The notes under the pieces were generated by a model. The model made no database searches and was not told the origin of the DNA. It worked only from the letters and a program-made list of their open reading frames with translations. The position numbers were made by a program, and so were the translations under genes. Source: CBDDKS01 sp965230335 (GTDB lineage Bacteria > Pseudomonadota > Gammaproteobacteria > Enterobacterales > Kangiellaceae). Taken from it: a DNA stretch of 64,000 nt. Positions 1 to 8,724 of the stretch are shown here, piece by piece. The stretch is from NCBI GenBank assembly GCA_965230335.1, contig CBDDKS010000006.1, positions 124,001 through 188,000 of the forward strand. The letters run 5' to 3'. Numbering within the stretch: the stretch's first letter is position 1; each line of letters starts with the position of its first letter.

Positions 1-2540
1 TCTAAAGAAAATGAATCCGTTCGTCGACTCGTTCGAAAATTTTCAATAATTAAATTTTCACCTAAATTATTGGTAATAAATAAAACGTCATCAGAACCGA
101 ATATATCTTGTGAACCAGGATCTCTGGATGACCATGTTTCAACTAAATCACTGGAAGTGCTGTAATTAAAATTACTTCTTACTTTACCATGAGGTAAGCT
201 AAATAAGCTACCATTTAAACTTATATTAAAGTTATTATTCCTTGAGTCTGTAAATGAAAAACGATTGGGTATGCTGAAGTTTTCTGCATAAGCACCTATA
301 TTTCCTTCTCTTGAAAATCCAGGCAACCACCATAAAAAGTCATTTTCTCTTTCTCCCGGAAAACGAATTCTTGCCAATGGTTGACCAAATCGACTCAGTA
401 GTGGATTACCCTCTTCATCCGTTGTAAAAGGATTACCGTCTTCATCAAACACACCCGTTGCAGGTAAGCCAACGCCTGGTGGTAAAAATCTGGCATTATT
501 ACGGGTGTCGCTACCTACTCTTAATTCATTTAAGAAAAGTGCTTCAGAGTCCCGTTTATTGGTACTGCCATTAATATTTAAATTCCAATCATCTAAAAAA
601 TTATAATTAAGTCCAAAACTTAATGCATCTATACGCACATCCGTAGGTCTTTGGGTTGGTACAAAACCTTCATCAGAAAATTGTAATTGTGCAACATGAA
701 ACGGAATCCTGCGTTGATAAAAGTCCAGTGTTCCTGAAGTGCCTACAGGTATCTTTCTTAGACTATTATCAAACTCTATTTCTTGCTCTCTTCTGGTATG
801 TGTATAAGACAAAGATAATCTCATGTTATCTGTTATTTCCTGAGATAAAGAAATGCTTGCAGAAACCTGATTGGTATTGGGCGCCAAAGAAATCCCTCTT
901 TGTGGTTCAAACGTGTTTGCAACTGTAGGAAATCTTGCTGACATTAAGCGATTAATTTCAATGACATCATCAGCATTGTTAAAATCAAGAGAAGCTGATG
1001 GTAACGGAGCAATTTGATTGCCATTCTCATCTTCTCTCAAATTTTCTTGAAAATCGTATAATGATATATTTTCCATATCCGCCAATTGTTCTGGCATGGC
1101 GACAGCATACACTGGATAATATCCTGTATAATCATTCTGAGCCGCTAAAAAAGCAGGAATAGCCTGTGTATTAGGCAACCCTATTCTTTGTACTCTACCT
1201 ATTCCAAAGGTTCGGTCAGAACCTAGATTATCCACGCCTCTATTTAAAAAGTCTCTTAACTCTCCTGTTGTACTGGATGATGTTACTCCATTCACTGAAT
1301 CATACTCATTAAGCAATCGAGCGATTTCTGTTTCGTCTTCAGAAAGAAATGCTCCTGTTGCAATTTTTCTGTCAATATCATAGTAAAACGCTGGCAATCG
1401 TTCATTTAAAGCTTGATTGTCTGTACGACCATCTCCATCAATGTCTCTCACATAAAAAAGTGGTACAGCCAAGCCTGAAGCACGACTGTCCGCTATCACA
1501 TTTGGACGAATAACTGATCCTGCCCCTATAAATTCATTTGTAACAGGATTTCGTGTTAATGCAGCAGAACCTCTAAAATTAATATCTCTTGCTGAACCAT
1601 CAATCTTTTTTTCCACTTGAACAGAGGCATCGAGTGTTAAAGAACCACTGTCCCAGTTAAATGTCTTACCCAGATTGGCATCATAACGTTCACCACCAGA
1701 AGCATCTGTAATTGATGCAGACAATGAAAAATTATAACCCTCATAATCTTTTCTGGTAATAATATTAAGCACACCACCAATGGCATCTGGACCATAAATG
1801 GCCACTGCATTATCAAAGATAATTTCTATACGATCAATGCGCTCTAATGGGTATGTGCTGATATCAAACGCTTCACCAAATAAGCCTGCTCTGGCAGGTC
1901 TTAAACCATCAATTAACACCAAAGTATACTCTTCTCCTAAACCTCTTAGATTAATACCGGTATCACCAAACTCATTTTCTGCTCGCCCAAATCTCGCAGC
2001 AACATCCAAGTCACCAGCTGCTATGGTTGTTGGTGCATTAATATTCTGTGGTAGTGTCAATAAAAAATCAGCTAATCGTGTTGCACCTGTTTGTAAAATT
2101 TCCTCTCTTGTTACAATGCGGGTTTCCCGAGTTAATTCAGCAGGGTTACTTATAAGCGTACTACCTGTGACAACAATCACATTATCATCTTTATTATTGA
2201 TTTTTTCATTTTCAAAATCATCGTTCGTCTGCTCTTCCTGTTTATCAAATGTTATCGAACTGTGATTTTTCATATTAGATACATTCTCATTAGCAATACT
2301 CCATTTAATACTCAACCCATTGATTAAAATTAACCAGATAATCCATTGAGTTGATTTTCTATCAAAAAATTTAACTTTATTTTTACATTTAAACATTCTA
2401 AAAACACGTAATCCAATCAATTTCAACAAGAGTAAATTAACAGTATTTTTTATAAATTTAACATTAAATTTACACTTCATAATTAACAGGGGAAATAATG
2501 AATTCTTCAACAGACTATTCTTGTTTTCATTTTTATTCAT
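1..2540 (-). CDS. TonB-dependent outer-membrane receptor, C-terminus cut off by window edge
   Basis: The reverse strand is open from 2540 to the window edge (about 846 codons seen) and encodes a TonB-dependent receptor, which imports ligands such as iron chelates, vitamins or glycans across the outer membrane using TonB energy. A plug domain is visible at about residues 115-245: VIVVTGS, then LADFLLTLPQN, the INLRGLG motif and AIYGPDAIGGVLNIITRK. The rest is beta-strand rich, with long polar loops containing calcium-loop-like DIDGDGRTD. The start is uncertain. ATG at 2540 has an AAGG about 8 nt upstream, but puts roughly 70 residues before the hydrophobic stretch WIIWLILINGLSI. ATG at 2396 would give a more normal signal peptide. 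The ligand cannot be told from sequence. The length and plug suggest the large colicin I receptor/OAR-like branch rather than a small siderophore receptor. Confidence 0.85.
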   Translation of the reverse strand, partial: MNKNENKNSLLKNSLFPLLIMKCKFNVKFIKNTVNLLLLKLIGLRVFRMFKCKNKVKFFDRKSTQWIIWLILINGLSIKWSIANENVSNMKNHSSITFDKQEEQTNDDFENEKINNKDDNVIVVTGSTLISNPAELTRETRIVTREEILQTGATRLADFLLTLPQNINAPTTIAAGDLDVAARFGRAENEFGDTGINLRGLGEEYTLVLIDGLRPARAGLFGEAFDISTYPLERIDRIEIIFDNAVAIYGPDAIGGVLNIITRKDYEGYNFSLSASITDASGGERYDANLGKTFNWDSGSLTLDASVQVEKKIDGSARDINFRGSAALTRNPVTNEFIGAGSVIRPNVIADSRASGLAVPLFYVRDIDGDGRTDNQALNERLPAFYYDIDRKIATGAFLSEDETEIARLLNEYDSVNGVTSSSTTGELRDFLNRGVDNLGSDRTFGIGRVQRIGLPNTQAIPAFLAAQNDYTGYYPVYAVAMPEQLADMENISLYDFQENLREDENGNQIAPLPSASLDFNNADDVIEINRLMSARFPTVANTFEPQRGISLAPNTNQVSASISLSQEITDNMRLSLSYTHTRREQEIEFDNSLRKIPVGTSGTLDFYQRRIPFHVAQLQFSDEGFVPTQRPTDVRIDALSFGLNYNFLDDWNLNINGSTNKRDSEALFLNELRVGSDTRNNARFLPPGVGLPATGVFDEDGNPFTTDEEGNPLLSRFGQPLARIRFPGERENDFLWWLPGFSREGNIGAYAENFSIPNRFSFTDSRNNNFNISLNGSLFSLPHGKVRSNFNYSTSSDLVETWSSRDPGSQDIFGSDDVLFITNNLGENLIIENFRTSRRTDSFSL

Positions 2541-2832
2541 AATCAAACCTTACATCAATCTATAAATAATTGTTATTGTTAAATATTTCTCTTTAAAATC
2601 AAGTTACATTTTAAAAATAAACATTAAAAAGAAATATTTTTTATTACGAATGAAGGATGATGGTAATTTAAAAAAAAGGGATTGGCAATTTTTATATTTT
2701 CTATTTTTTTATATATTCAGTTGTATATACAGTTAAAAAATAATTATATGATATCTTTTTTTTATACTATATAATCTATCCTCTCGATTAAAATAAAAAT
2801 TATACATCAGTATTTTTTGTGGAGAATAACCA
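2541..2832. other. Divergent AT-rich intergenic region
   Basis: This very AT-rich spacer lies between the minus-strand receptor and the plus-strand lipoprotein and should hold both promoters. It contains long T and A tracts and a run of TAACAA-like hexamers at about 2565-2582. I see no gene in it and no operator good enough to name. Confidence 0.5.
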
Positions 2833-3963
2833 ATGTTTTTTTTAAAAAATAATTTCATATCATTTTATATTTTTATTCTATGTTTTTTATCGGCTTGTGA
2901 TAATGGCATACCTTCATTTCCACAATCACTCAATGGCGGCCAAGCCGAAACCATTTCATTACCTCTCACACCCAGCTCAATAAATACACCAGTTATTACA
3001 CCTCCTGTTGCTGTTATTGGTATTCCCAGTGATGATGAAATGCATACTGTTTCACTTATTGGTGTTGAATATCAACGAGTAGTTAATCCTGCAACATCAG
3101 AATTAACCTTTAACATTGTACCTATCACTGCTGAATATCGTATTACTTCTAAAACAGAAATAGATGAATTAGAGGCTTTATTGATAGCACTTGATACTGA
3201 ATTATTTTCAGCCAATCCTGATCAGGCAGAGATTGATAGATTGAACAATGAAATTAACGCTATCGAAACAGAAAATAATGCCAGTTTCACAACAGAATCA
3301 AATTTAACAAGCAATAGAGATTTGCTTTTTTTAAGAGCAACCTCTTCTCAAGAACGAGAAACGCTGTCTCAAATTTATTTAACCATTACCAATCAACCTG
3401 ATGAAATTAACAGATTACAAGGCGATTTAATGGATGCTTTAGTGAATCAAGAAGAAAGTGAGATTGAACGTATTCTGACTGAGATGGATGACATCAGCAT
3501 GACGACATTATGGGAAATAAGAACACCTTTTTATGATAGAGTGCCCGATAGAATACGATTTCCATTTCTTTTTGCTTCTCCTGGTGACGAAATTTCTTCT
3601 GGGGAACATGTTATATCCGGCATTGATGCAATCACTGATGATGGATTACCTGTAACCACCAATTTATTTTTTGGTACAGGAACAAATTTACTGGATCGAT
3701 TTATTGTTAATGGTGAAACAACTCAAGTAAATAATGGTATGGTTACGGTTAATGGAGAAAACATTCCCATTGAAGAGCATATATTGACTCTATCATTAAA
3801 CGATACCATCGAATTTATTACCATCATTGACGATAATGCAACCAGTGCTTTTCCAGATGGTTTTGCAATAGAAATTGGCGTTCCTCAAGTTGGTGTTAAT
3901 TCTTTCCCAGCAGACTTTCCAAATACTGGTCTTAACTTTATCAGTTGGTCAGTATTTTTATAG
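2833..3963 (+). CDS. Hypothetical lipoprotein with coiled-coil segment
   Basis: I do not recognise this family. The 376-residue protein starts with a short lipoprotein signal peptide: hydrophobic stretch FYIFILCF, then lipobox LSAC with the lipidated Cys near residue 22. A Pro/Thr-rich linker follows. Residues about 105-215 are rich in Glu, Leu and Asn with heptad-like spacing (EIDELEALLIALDTEL, EIDRLNNEINAIETE), so a coiled coil is likely. The last 150 residues look beta-rich. The start is well supported by GGAG 9 nt upstream of the ATG. It is divergent from the TonB receptor, followed by a perfect inverted repeat, and so probably monocistronic. It is likely anchored in the outer or inner membrane facing the periplasm. 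Function is unknown. Confidence 0.75.
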   Translation: MFFLKNNFISFYIFILCFLSACDNGIPSFPQSLNGGQAETISLPLTPSSINTPVITPPVAVIGIPSDDEMHTVSLIGVEYQRVVNPATSELTFNIVPITAEYRITSKTEIDELEALLIALDTELFSANPDQAEIDRLNNEINAIETENNASFTTESNLTSNRDLLFLRATSSQERETLSQIYLTITNQPDEINRLQGDLMDALVNQEESEIERILTEMDDISMTTLWEIRTPFYDRVPDRIRFPFLFASPGDEISSGEHVISGIDAITDDGLPVTTNLFFGTGTNLLDRFIVNGETTQVNNGMVTVNGENIPIEEHILTLSLNDTIEFITIIDDNATSAFPDGFAIEIGVPQVGVNSFPADFPNTGLNFISWSVFL

Positions 3964-3991
3964 TTGACATTAATTTAAATTCTTATAAACA

Positions 3992-4035
3992 TTGGCTTTA
4001 TATTATTTACACTTGCATTAATAATATAAAGCCAA
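3992..4035 (+). terminator. Perfect 15-bp inverted repeat after lipoprotein gene
   Basis: Arm 3992-4006 (TTGGCTTTATATTAT) pairs exactly with 4021-4035 around a 14-nt loop. It lies 28 nt after the stop codon of the lipoprotein gene. No clear T-tract follows, so it may be a weak terminator or an mRNA 3' end protector. Confidence 0.45.
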
Positions 4036-4209
4036 GCCAATCATATTTTATTGAAAACAGATAAAAATATATTTAACACAAATTTATATTTGCCGACATT
4101 GTTACAAATGACAACTTAATGTTTAAATGGATACTTTAAACACCATAATTACTTTGCATTTAATATAAATATTAAAATGTAGAATAATTTCATATTAGAG
4201 AACCGATTT

Positions 4210-6324
4210 ATGTACAAATTTAAATCAATTTTTTTTTATAAAACTATATTACTATTCTTTGTTATTACATTATCTTCTTGTCAAACAGCGCAAAACATTC
4301 AGCACTCTAAAAACAAAAATAGCTCTAAAGACAACATCATCCCCATCATCGATGAATTTTACATTCAAAATTTCAAATACGCAGTAAAAAACCTTAGGGA
4401 AACTCAAAGTAAAAAAACAAATATTGATAACTTAAAAAAAGAATATCAGGACAGCTTCAACAAAACAATTAACTTTCTAGCACCTTCAAAAAATAAGAAA
4501 AAACTAAACAAAACAGAATTATATCAATATGCCAAACAGGCTGTTGTTAAAGTTGGAGGCGTGTATTTAAAATCCGGCGATGATAAGGAGAAGCATTATA
4601 CTTCAGGCAAAGCAAGTGGTTTTTTAATTAGTGATGACGGTTTGGTTGTAACGAATAACCATGTACTTAAGTCATTGCTTGGCAATGTAAATAAAAACAC
4701 CACAAAAAAGAAAATTAAAGAAAAAGAAAAAAATAAAAAAGGTAGTAGAGTACCACAAGAAAAATATCAAAGTATCTTTATCACTACTTATGATGCCGAG
4801 GTTTATGAAGTAACCCACATTATGGCTGCAAACAAAAGCAACGATATTGCTATTATAAAAATAGATACTCGGGGTAAAAAACTGCCTTACCTACCCTTGG
4901 GTGACAGCATGCAGACCGGTGAAGAAGTCAGTGTTATCAGTCATCCGCAGTGGGCTAATAAAGCAAATAATTTTTTTCTGACCACTGGTATTGTTTCACG
5001 CTATTCATATGATGCTCATACAGATGGTTTTGCAATGAGTATCACTGCGGATTATGCAGTGGGTTCCAGTGGCTCACCTATTCTTGATAATCGAGGAAAT
5101 GCCGTCGGTGTTGTCTCATCAACAAAAACATACCTAGCTATAGGTTCATCTTTTCTACCACAAACACAAATGGTGGATAAACTAACCATTCCAGTAAAGA
5201 GTATCAAAAACTTAATATCAACCAATAAAAAAGAAATAGTAGAAAACGCACCAAAAAACAGTAACTTTAATATCAAAGGACAACTACTTGGTTTACAAGG
5301 AAAAACTGTTCATATATATCCTTTATTAAAAGAAAATATTATTACCGATAAAAAACTTAAAAAAACCAAGCCGATCGCTACTGCATCTATTTCTAATGGT
5401 TCTTTTCAACTTACTGGAAAGTTGGATAAATCTCCAGCTTTGGTCATCTTTTATGTAGATAACTTACCTTCTACATCAGCTGTCATTGAAAATGGTCATA
5501 TGACTATTGATTTATCCAAAGACAGATTCAACAAAGATTTGCTTAATATCAATATGAAAGGTAGTCCATTTATTAATCAGCTTCAATCTCTTGCAAATAC
5601 CACTTTATCAGTAACAAACAAAAAAGAACGTGCTCAAAAATTTTTGGATCACATCTACACTCACTCTCATTCACCGACTAGCTTATTTGCAGCGACACGT
5701 TTAAATGAAATCTCCGATGCACCTACCCTTGGTTATTATATGGGAGCAACTTTGTCATCAGGATTTCATAGAGAGGTTATGCTAAGTGATTTAGGTCATT
5801 CTTTTTCCAAATTTACAAAAAGCTTTCCGGAGTTTAATGAGTCAACTAACTCATTAAATTCCAAAAAAAGCTCTAAAAAGTCCATCAAAATTGGTGATAA
5901 CTTAAAAGATTTTACTCATCTGGACATTCAAGGTAAAAAAATTAATTTGAAAAAGCTGACTCAGTCTAATCAATATGTCTTGCTGGATTTTTGGGCTTCC
6001 TGGTGTTTACCATGTCGTAAGGCCATGCCAAAAGTTGTTGATTTGCATAAAAAATATCATAAGAAAGGCTTAAAGGTAGTTGCTATTTCCGTCGATAAGG
6101 ATGAAGATGCCTGGAAAGAACACATCAAAAAACTCAATATGTCAGATTTTATTAATATCCGTAGTGGCAATGATTATAAAAACAAAAAACTACCTCATTC
6201 ACTGTATGAAGCATTTGCCATTCCATCCACCTATTTAATTGATAAGAAGGGAAAAATTATTGCCATTGATCTACGTGGAGAAGCATTAAAGAAAAAGATC
6301 GATTCATTATTTAGTAAGCACTGA
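4210..6324 (+). CDS. Lipoprotein fusing an HtrA-like trypsin protease to a DUF4369-like segment and a TlpA-type thioredoxin
   Basis: A 704-residue predicted lipoprotein (signal peptide, lipobox LSSC, Cys24). Residues about 105-335 are a trypsin-fold serine protease of the HtrA/S1C type. The catalytic triad is visible: His151 in VVTNNHVL, Asp212 in SNDIAIIKI and Ser287 in GSSGSP. No PDZ domain follows. Residues about 350-545 resemble the DUF4369 segment found before Bacteroidetes TlpA proteins (GQLLGLQGKTVHIY, then SNGSFQLTGKL). Residues about 560-700 are a TlpA/ResA-type thioredoxin with WCLPC (Cys599, Cys602) and a cis-proline at Pro672 (AIPSTY). All active-site residues are present in both enzymes, so this looks like a working two-enzyme fusion acting in the periplasm. 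A plausible role is envelope protein quality control combining proteolysis with thiol redox chemistry, but that is inference. A strong terminator follows. Confidence 0.8.
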   Translation: MYKFKSIFFYKTILLFFVITLSSCQTAQNIQHSKNKNSSKDNIIPIIDEFYIQNFKYAVKNLRETQSKKTNIDNLKKEYQDSFNKTINFLAPSKNKKKLNKTELYQYAKQAVVKVGGVYLKSGDDKEKHYTSGKASGFLISDDGLVVTNNHVLKSLLGNVNKNTTKKKIKEKEKNKKGSRVPQEKYQSIFITTYDAEVYEVTHIMAANKSNDIAIIKIDTRGKKLPYLPLGDSMQTGEEVSVISHPQWANKANNFFLTTGIVSRYSYDAHTDGFAMSITADYAVGSSGSPILDNRGNAVGVVSSTKTYLAIGSSFLPQTQMVDKLTIPVKSIKNLISTNKKEIVENAPKNSNFNIKGQLLGLQGKTVHIYPLLKENIITDKKLKKTKPIATASISNGSFQLTGKLDKSPALVIFYVDNLPSTSAVIENGHMTIDLSKDRFNKDLLNINMKGSPFINQLQSLANTTLSVTNKKERAQKFLDHIYTHSHSPTSLFAATRLNEISDAPTLGYYMGATLSSGFHREVMLSDLGHSFSKFTKSFPEFNESTNSLNSKKSSKKSIKIGDNLKDFTHLDIQGKKINLKKLTQSNQYVLLDFWASWCLPCRKAMPKVVDLHKKYHKKGLKVVAISVDKDEDAWKEHIKKLNMSDFINIRSGNDYKNKKLPHSLYEAFAIPSTYLIDKKGKIIAIDLRGEALKKKIDSLFSKH

Positions 6325-6346
6325 TAATCCACGATACAAGATGATT

Positions 6347-6380
6347 CAGACTTTCTCCCCCGAAAGTCTGTTGTCTTTTT
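6347..6380 (+). terminator. Rho-independent terminator
   Basis: A 9-bp perfect stem CAGACTTTC/GAAAGTCTG (6347-6355 and 6362-6370) with a 6-nt loop is followed by TTGTCTTTTT. It lies 23 nt after the stop of the protease-thioredoxin gene. Confidence 0.8.
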
Positions 6381-6452
6381 GCGAGTGGCTCAGAAGGACA
6401 ACAAAAAAGCTGGTTCGCCGCGCGAGCACTTGCTCAGAATTATTGAGGTTAT

Positions 6453-8690
6453 CTACAGACCTTGAATAAGTCGCTCGCAAGGTTGAAAACGTTGTCCATA
6501 ATCATCAGAAAATTGTTGTAACTGTTTAACGATAGTCTCTAAGCTCTTTTCTTTTAAGTAATGAAAAGGGCCACCTATCCAGGCAGGAAAACCAATACCA
6601 AACACTGCACCAATATCACCTTCACTTGGGGAGGAGATAATACCTTCATCCAAACAGCGTACGGCTTCGTTCAACATCACCAATAAACATCTTTGCTGTA
6701 TTTTTGAAATATCCTGATAGTTATTGGCCGTCACACCTAATTGTGAATAGACCATCTCATCCACTTCTGGTTCAGTGTGTTTATTATCATAACGATAAAA
6801 ACCGCACCCATTCTTTTTTCCTAAACGATTGTGCTTTTTTAAATGTTCAAAATTAGAAGGTAATGCCATTCTATCACCAAAGGCTTCCTGTAAAATATCA
6901 ACCACTTTAAAACCCACATCCAGACCTACTTGATCCAACAATGCAAAAGGCCCCATAGGGAAACCCAAATCAACCAAGGCATTATCAATGCGATCAATAG
7001 GTACACCCTGTACTACCAGATGTGCTGCTTCGATTAAATAAGGTGTTAAAATACGATTAACATAAAACCCGGGACCTTCTTTAACAACAATGACTGTTTT
7101 ACCCTGTTTCTGACCAAAGTTCACACAGGATTCAATGACTTTTTTATCGGTTTTTTCCGTTGTCACTACTTCTAATAAAGGCATTTTTTCTACTGGTGAA
7201 AAATAATGCAACCCAATAACATTTTCCGGTCTTTGACTGCCCTTTGCTATATCAGAAACCAAAATGGATGATGTATTGGTTGCAAAAATTGTTTCTGGTT
7301 TACAGTGTGTTTCTACTTCCTGCAACATGTTTTGTTTTAATGACAGATCTTCAAAAACCGCTTCAATCACAATATCCAATTTTTGAAAGCCTGAAAAATC
7401 TTTTGTTGCTGTCAGCATCATCTGATGTTTTTTCGCTTGATGTGCAGTATATTGCTTACGTTTAACTTTCTTTTTTAACAATCCATCAACATATTGGAAC
7501 GCATGTAATATGCCCTTATCTGAAATATCCCGCAAACGAACCGATGTATTGGCTTTATCCAAAGTCACATAGGTAATACCGGCTCCCATTAACCCGCCAC
7601 CCAAGATACCCACCTCTTCAATGGGCTGATTCACAGTATTTTCTGGTTTAGACGCACCTTCTAATTTAGATGTATACTCTGATTTAAAAATACCTTCTGA
7701 TTGAAAAATATCCGCTGGTTTATCTGTAGAATTTTCTGTGGTATAGGCTTTTTTCAATTCATTGGTAGCATGATATAAATGCATAAGCGCTTGAGCTTGA
7801 GTCGTTTGGGTTAGATCACCAAAAAATCGGGCTTCTACATCCAATCCATGTTGGAATCCATGTTCTAAACCCAAATCAATACTTTCAATAATGCGTTCTG
7901 GTGCCGGATAAAGACCTCGTGTTTTTTTCTGTAATGTTTTTCTTGCCTTATCCAGAATAAACTTTCGTCCTGTACTATGACTTTCCAATAAATGCCGGGA
8001 TAACCCGTTCATATTTAAGACAGAAGACCACTGAAACTCAGAAGTATCGCTTGATTTTTGCCACTGACCTTTTTTAATCAGGGATAACACATTTTTTTCT
8101 GCTGCTTTTTTTAAATTAGCCAAAGGTACCACTTCATCAACCAGTCCCATTTTTTTAGCACGACGTGCATCAAGTTTTTTACCGGTTAACATTAGGTCCA
8201 ATGCTGATGGCATACCAATTAAACGTGGCAGTCTTTGTGTGCCACCACTGCCAGGTATTAATCCTAACAAAACTTCAGGCAGACCAATACGTGTTGCCGC
8301 ATCATCCGTGCATATACGCTTGTGACAAGCCAAAGCCAGTTCAAGCCCTCCTCCCAAACAGGCGCCATGAATAGCCGCAATAACAGGAATGGGTAATTGT
8401 TCTAGCCGATCAAAGACCTGTTGTCCCAAACGTGCTAAAGTTTCAGCCTCTTGTGGTGTCTGTGTGGCTTCCAACATGCCAATATCAGCCCCAGCAATAA
8501 AGCTGTTTTCTTTTTGACTCATAATAATCAGGGCTTTTACGGTTTTATCTTTTTCAATTTGTGTCAGAATATGAGTGAAATCTTCAGCAAAATCCGCTTT
8601 TAAAGTATTTTGGGATTGTTCAGGCGTATCAATGAATATATAACCAATGTGTTGCTCATTCACATGCCAGGTAAATGCAGAGGATGTCAT
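6453..8690 (-). CDS. fadJ: Fatty-acid oxidation complex alpha subunit (enoyl-CoA hydratase / 3-hydroxyacyl-CoA dehydrogenase)
   Basis: This is the multifunctional alpha subunit of cytoplasmic beta-oxidation: trans-2-enoyl-CoA hydration and NAD-dependent 3-hydroxyacyl-CoA oxidation. The N-terminal crotonase domain shows IAAIHGACLGGGLELALACH and PEVLLGLIPGSGGTQRLPRL. The dehydrogenase domain begins with the NAD-binding VGILGGGLMGAGI and continues with ETIFATNTSSILVSDIA and GLHYFSPVEKMPLLEVV. A second dehydrogenase C-terminal domain closes the protein. I start at ATG 8690 (745 aa, protein MTSSAFTWHV), because E. coli FadJ begins the same way and GGAG precedes it. A TTG 45 nt further upstream would overlap fadI. 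Order fadI-fadJ and length (E. coli FadJ 714) support FadJ over FadB. A Ser/Glu/Thr-rich insert of about 30 residues lies between the two enzyme halves. Confidence 0.93.
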   Translation of the reverse strand: MTSSAFTWHVNEQHIGYIFIDTPEQSQNTLKADFAEDFTHILTQIEKDKTVKALIIMSQKENSFIAGADIGMLEATQTPQEAETLARLGQQVFDRLEQLPIPVIAAIHGACLGGGLELALACHKRICTDDAATRIGLPEVLLGLIPGSGGTQRLPRLIGMPSALDLMLTGKKLDARRAKKMGLVDEVVPLANLKKAAEKNVLSLIKKGQWQKSSDTSEFQWSSVLNMNGLSRHLLESHSTGRKFILDKARKTLQKKTRGLYPAPERIIESIDLGLEHGFQHGLDVEARFFGDLTQTTQAQALMHLYHATNELKKAYTTENSTDKPADIFQSEGIFKSEYTSKLEGASKPENTVNQPIEEVGILGGGLMGAGITYVTLDKANTSVRLRDISDKGILHAFQYVDGLLKKKVKRKQYTAHQAKKHQMMLTATKDFSGFQKLDIVIEAVFEDLSLKQNMLQEVETHCKPETIFATNTSSILVSDIAKGSQRPENVIGLHYFSPVEKMPLLEVVTTEKTDKKVIESCVNFGQKQGKTVIVVKEGPGFYVNRILTPYLIEAAHLVVQGVPIDRIDNALVDLGFPMGPFALLDQVGLDVGFKVVDILQEAFGDRMALPSNFEHLKKHNRLGKKNGCGFYRYDNKHTEPEVDEMVYSQLGVTANNYQDISKIQQRCLLVMLNEAVRCLDEGIISSPSEGDIGAVFGIGFPAWIGGPFHYLKEKSLETIVKQLQQFSDDYGQRFQPCERLIQGL

Positions 8691-8724
8691 TACTATTTTG
8701 TCTCCAGAGTGATCTATTTCATCT

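Noticed and set aside
2555..2590. Possible Fur box upstream of the TonB receptor (TAACAATAACAATTATTT on minus)
   Set aside because: It has Fur-like A/T hexamers but a poor match to the 7-1-7 or three-hexamer consensus, in a region that is AT-rich throughout. Not enough to call.
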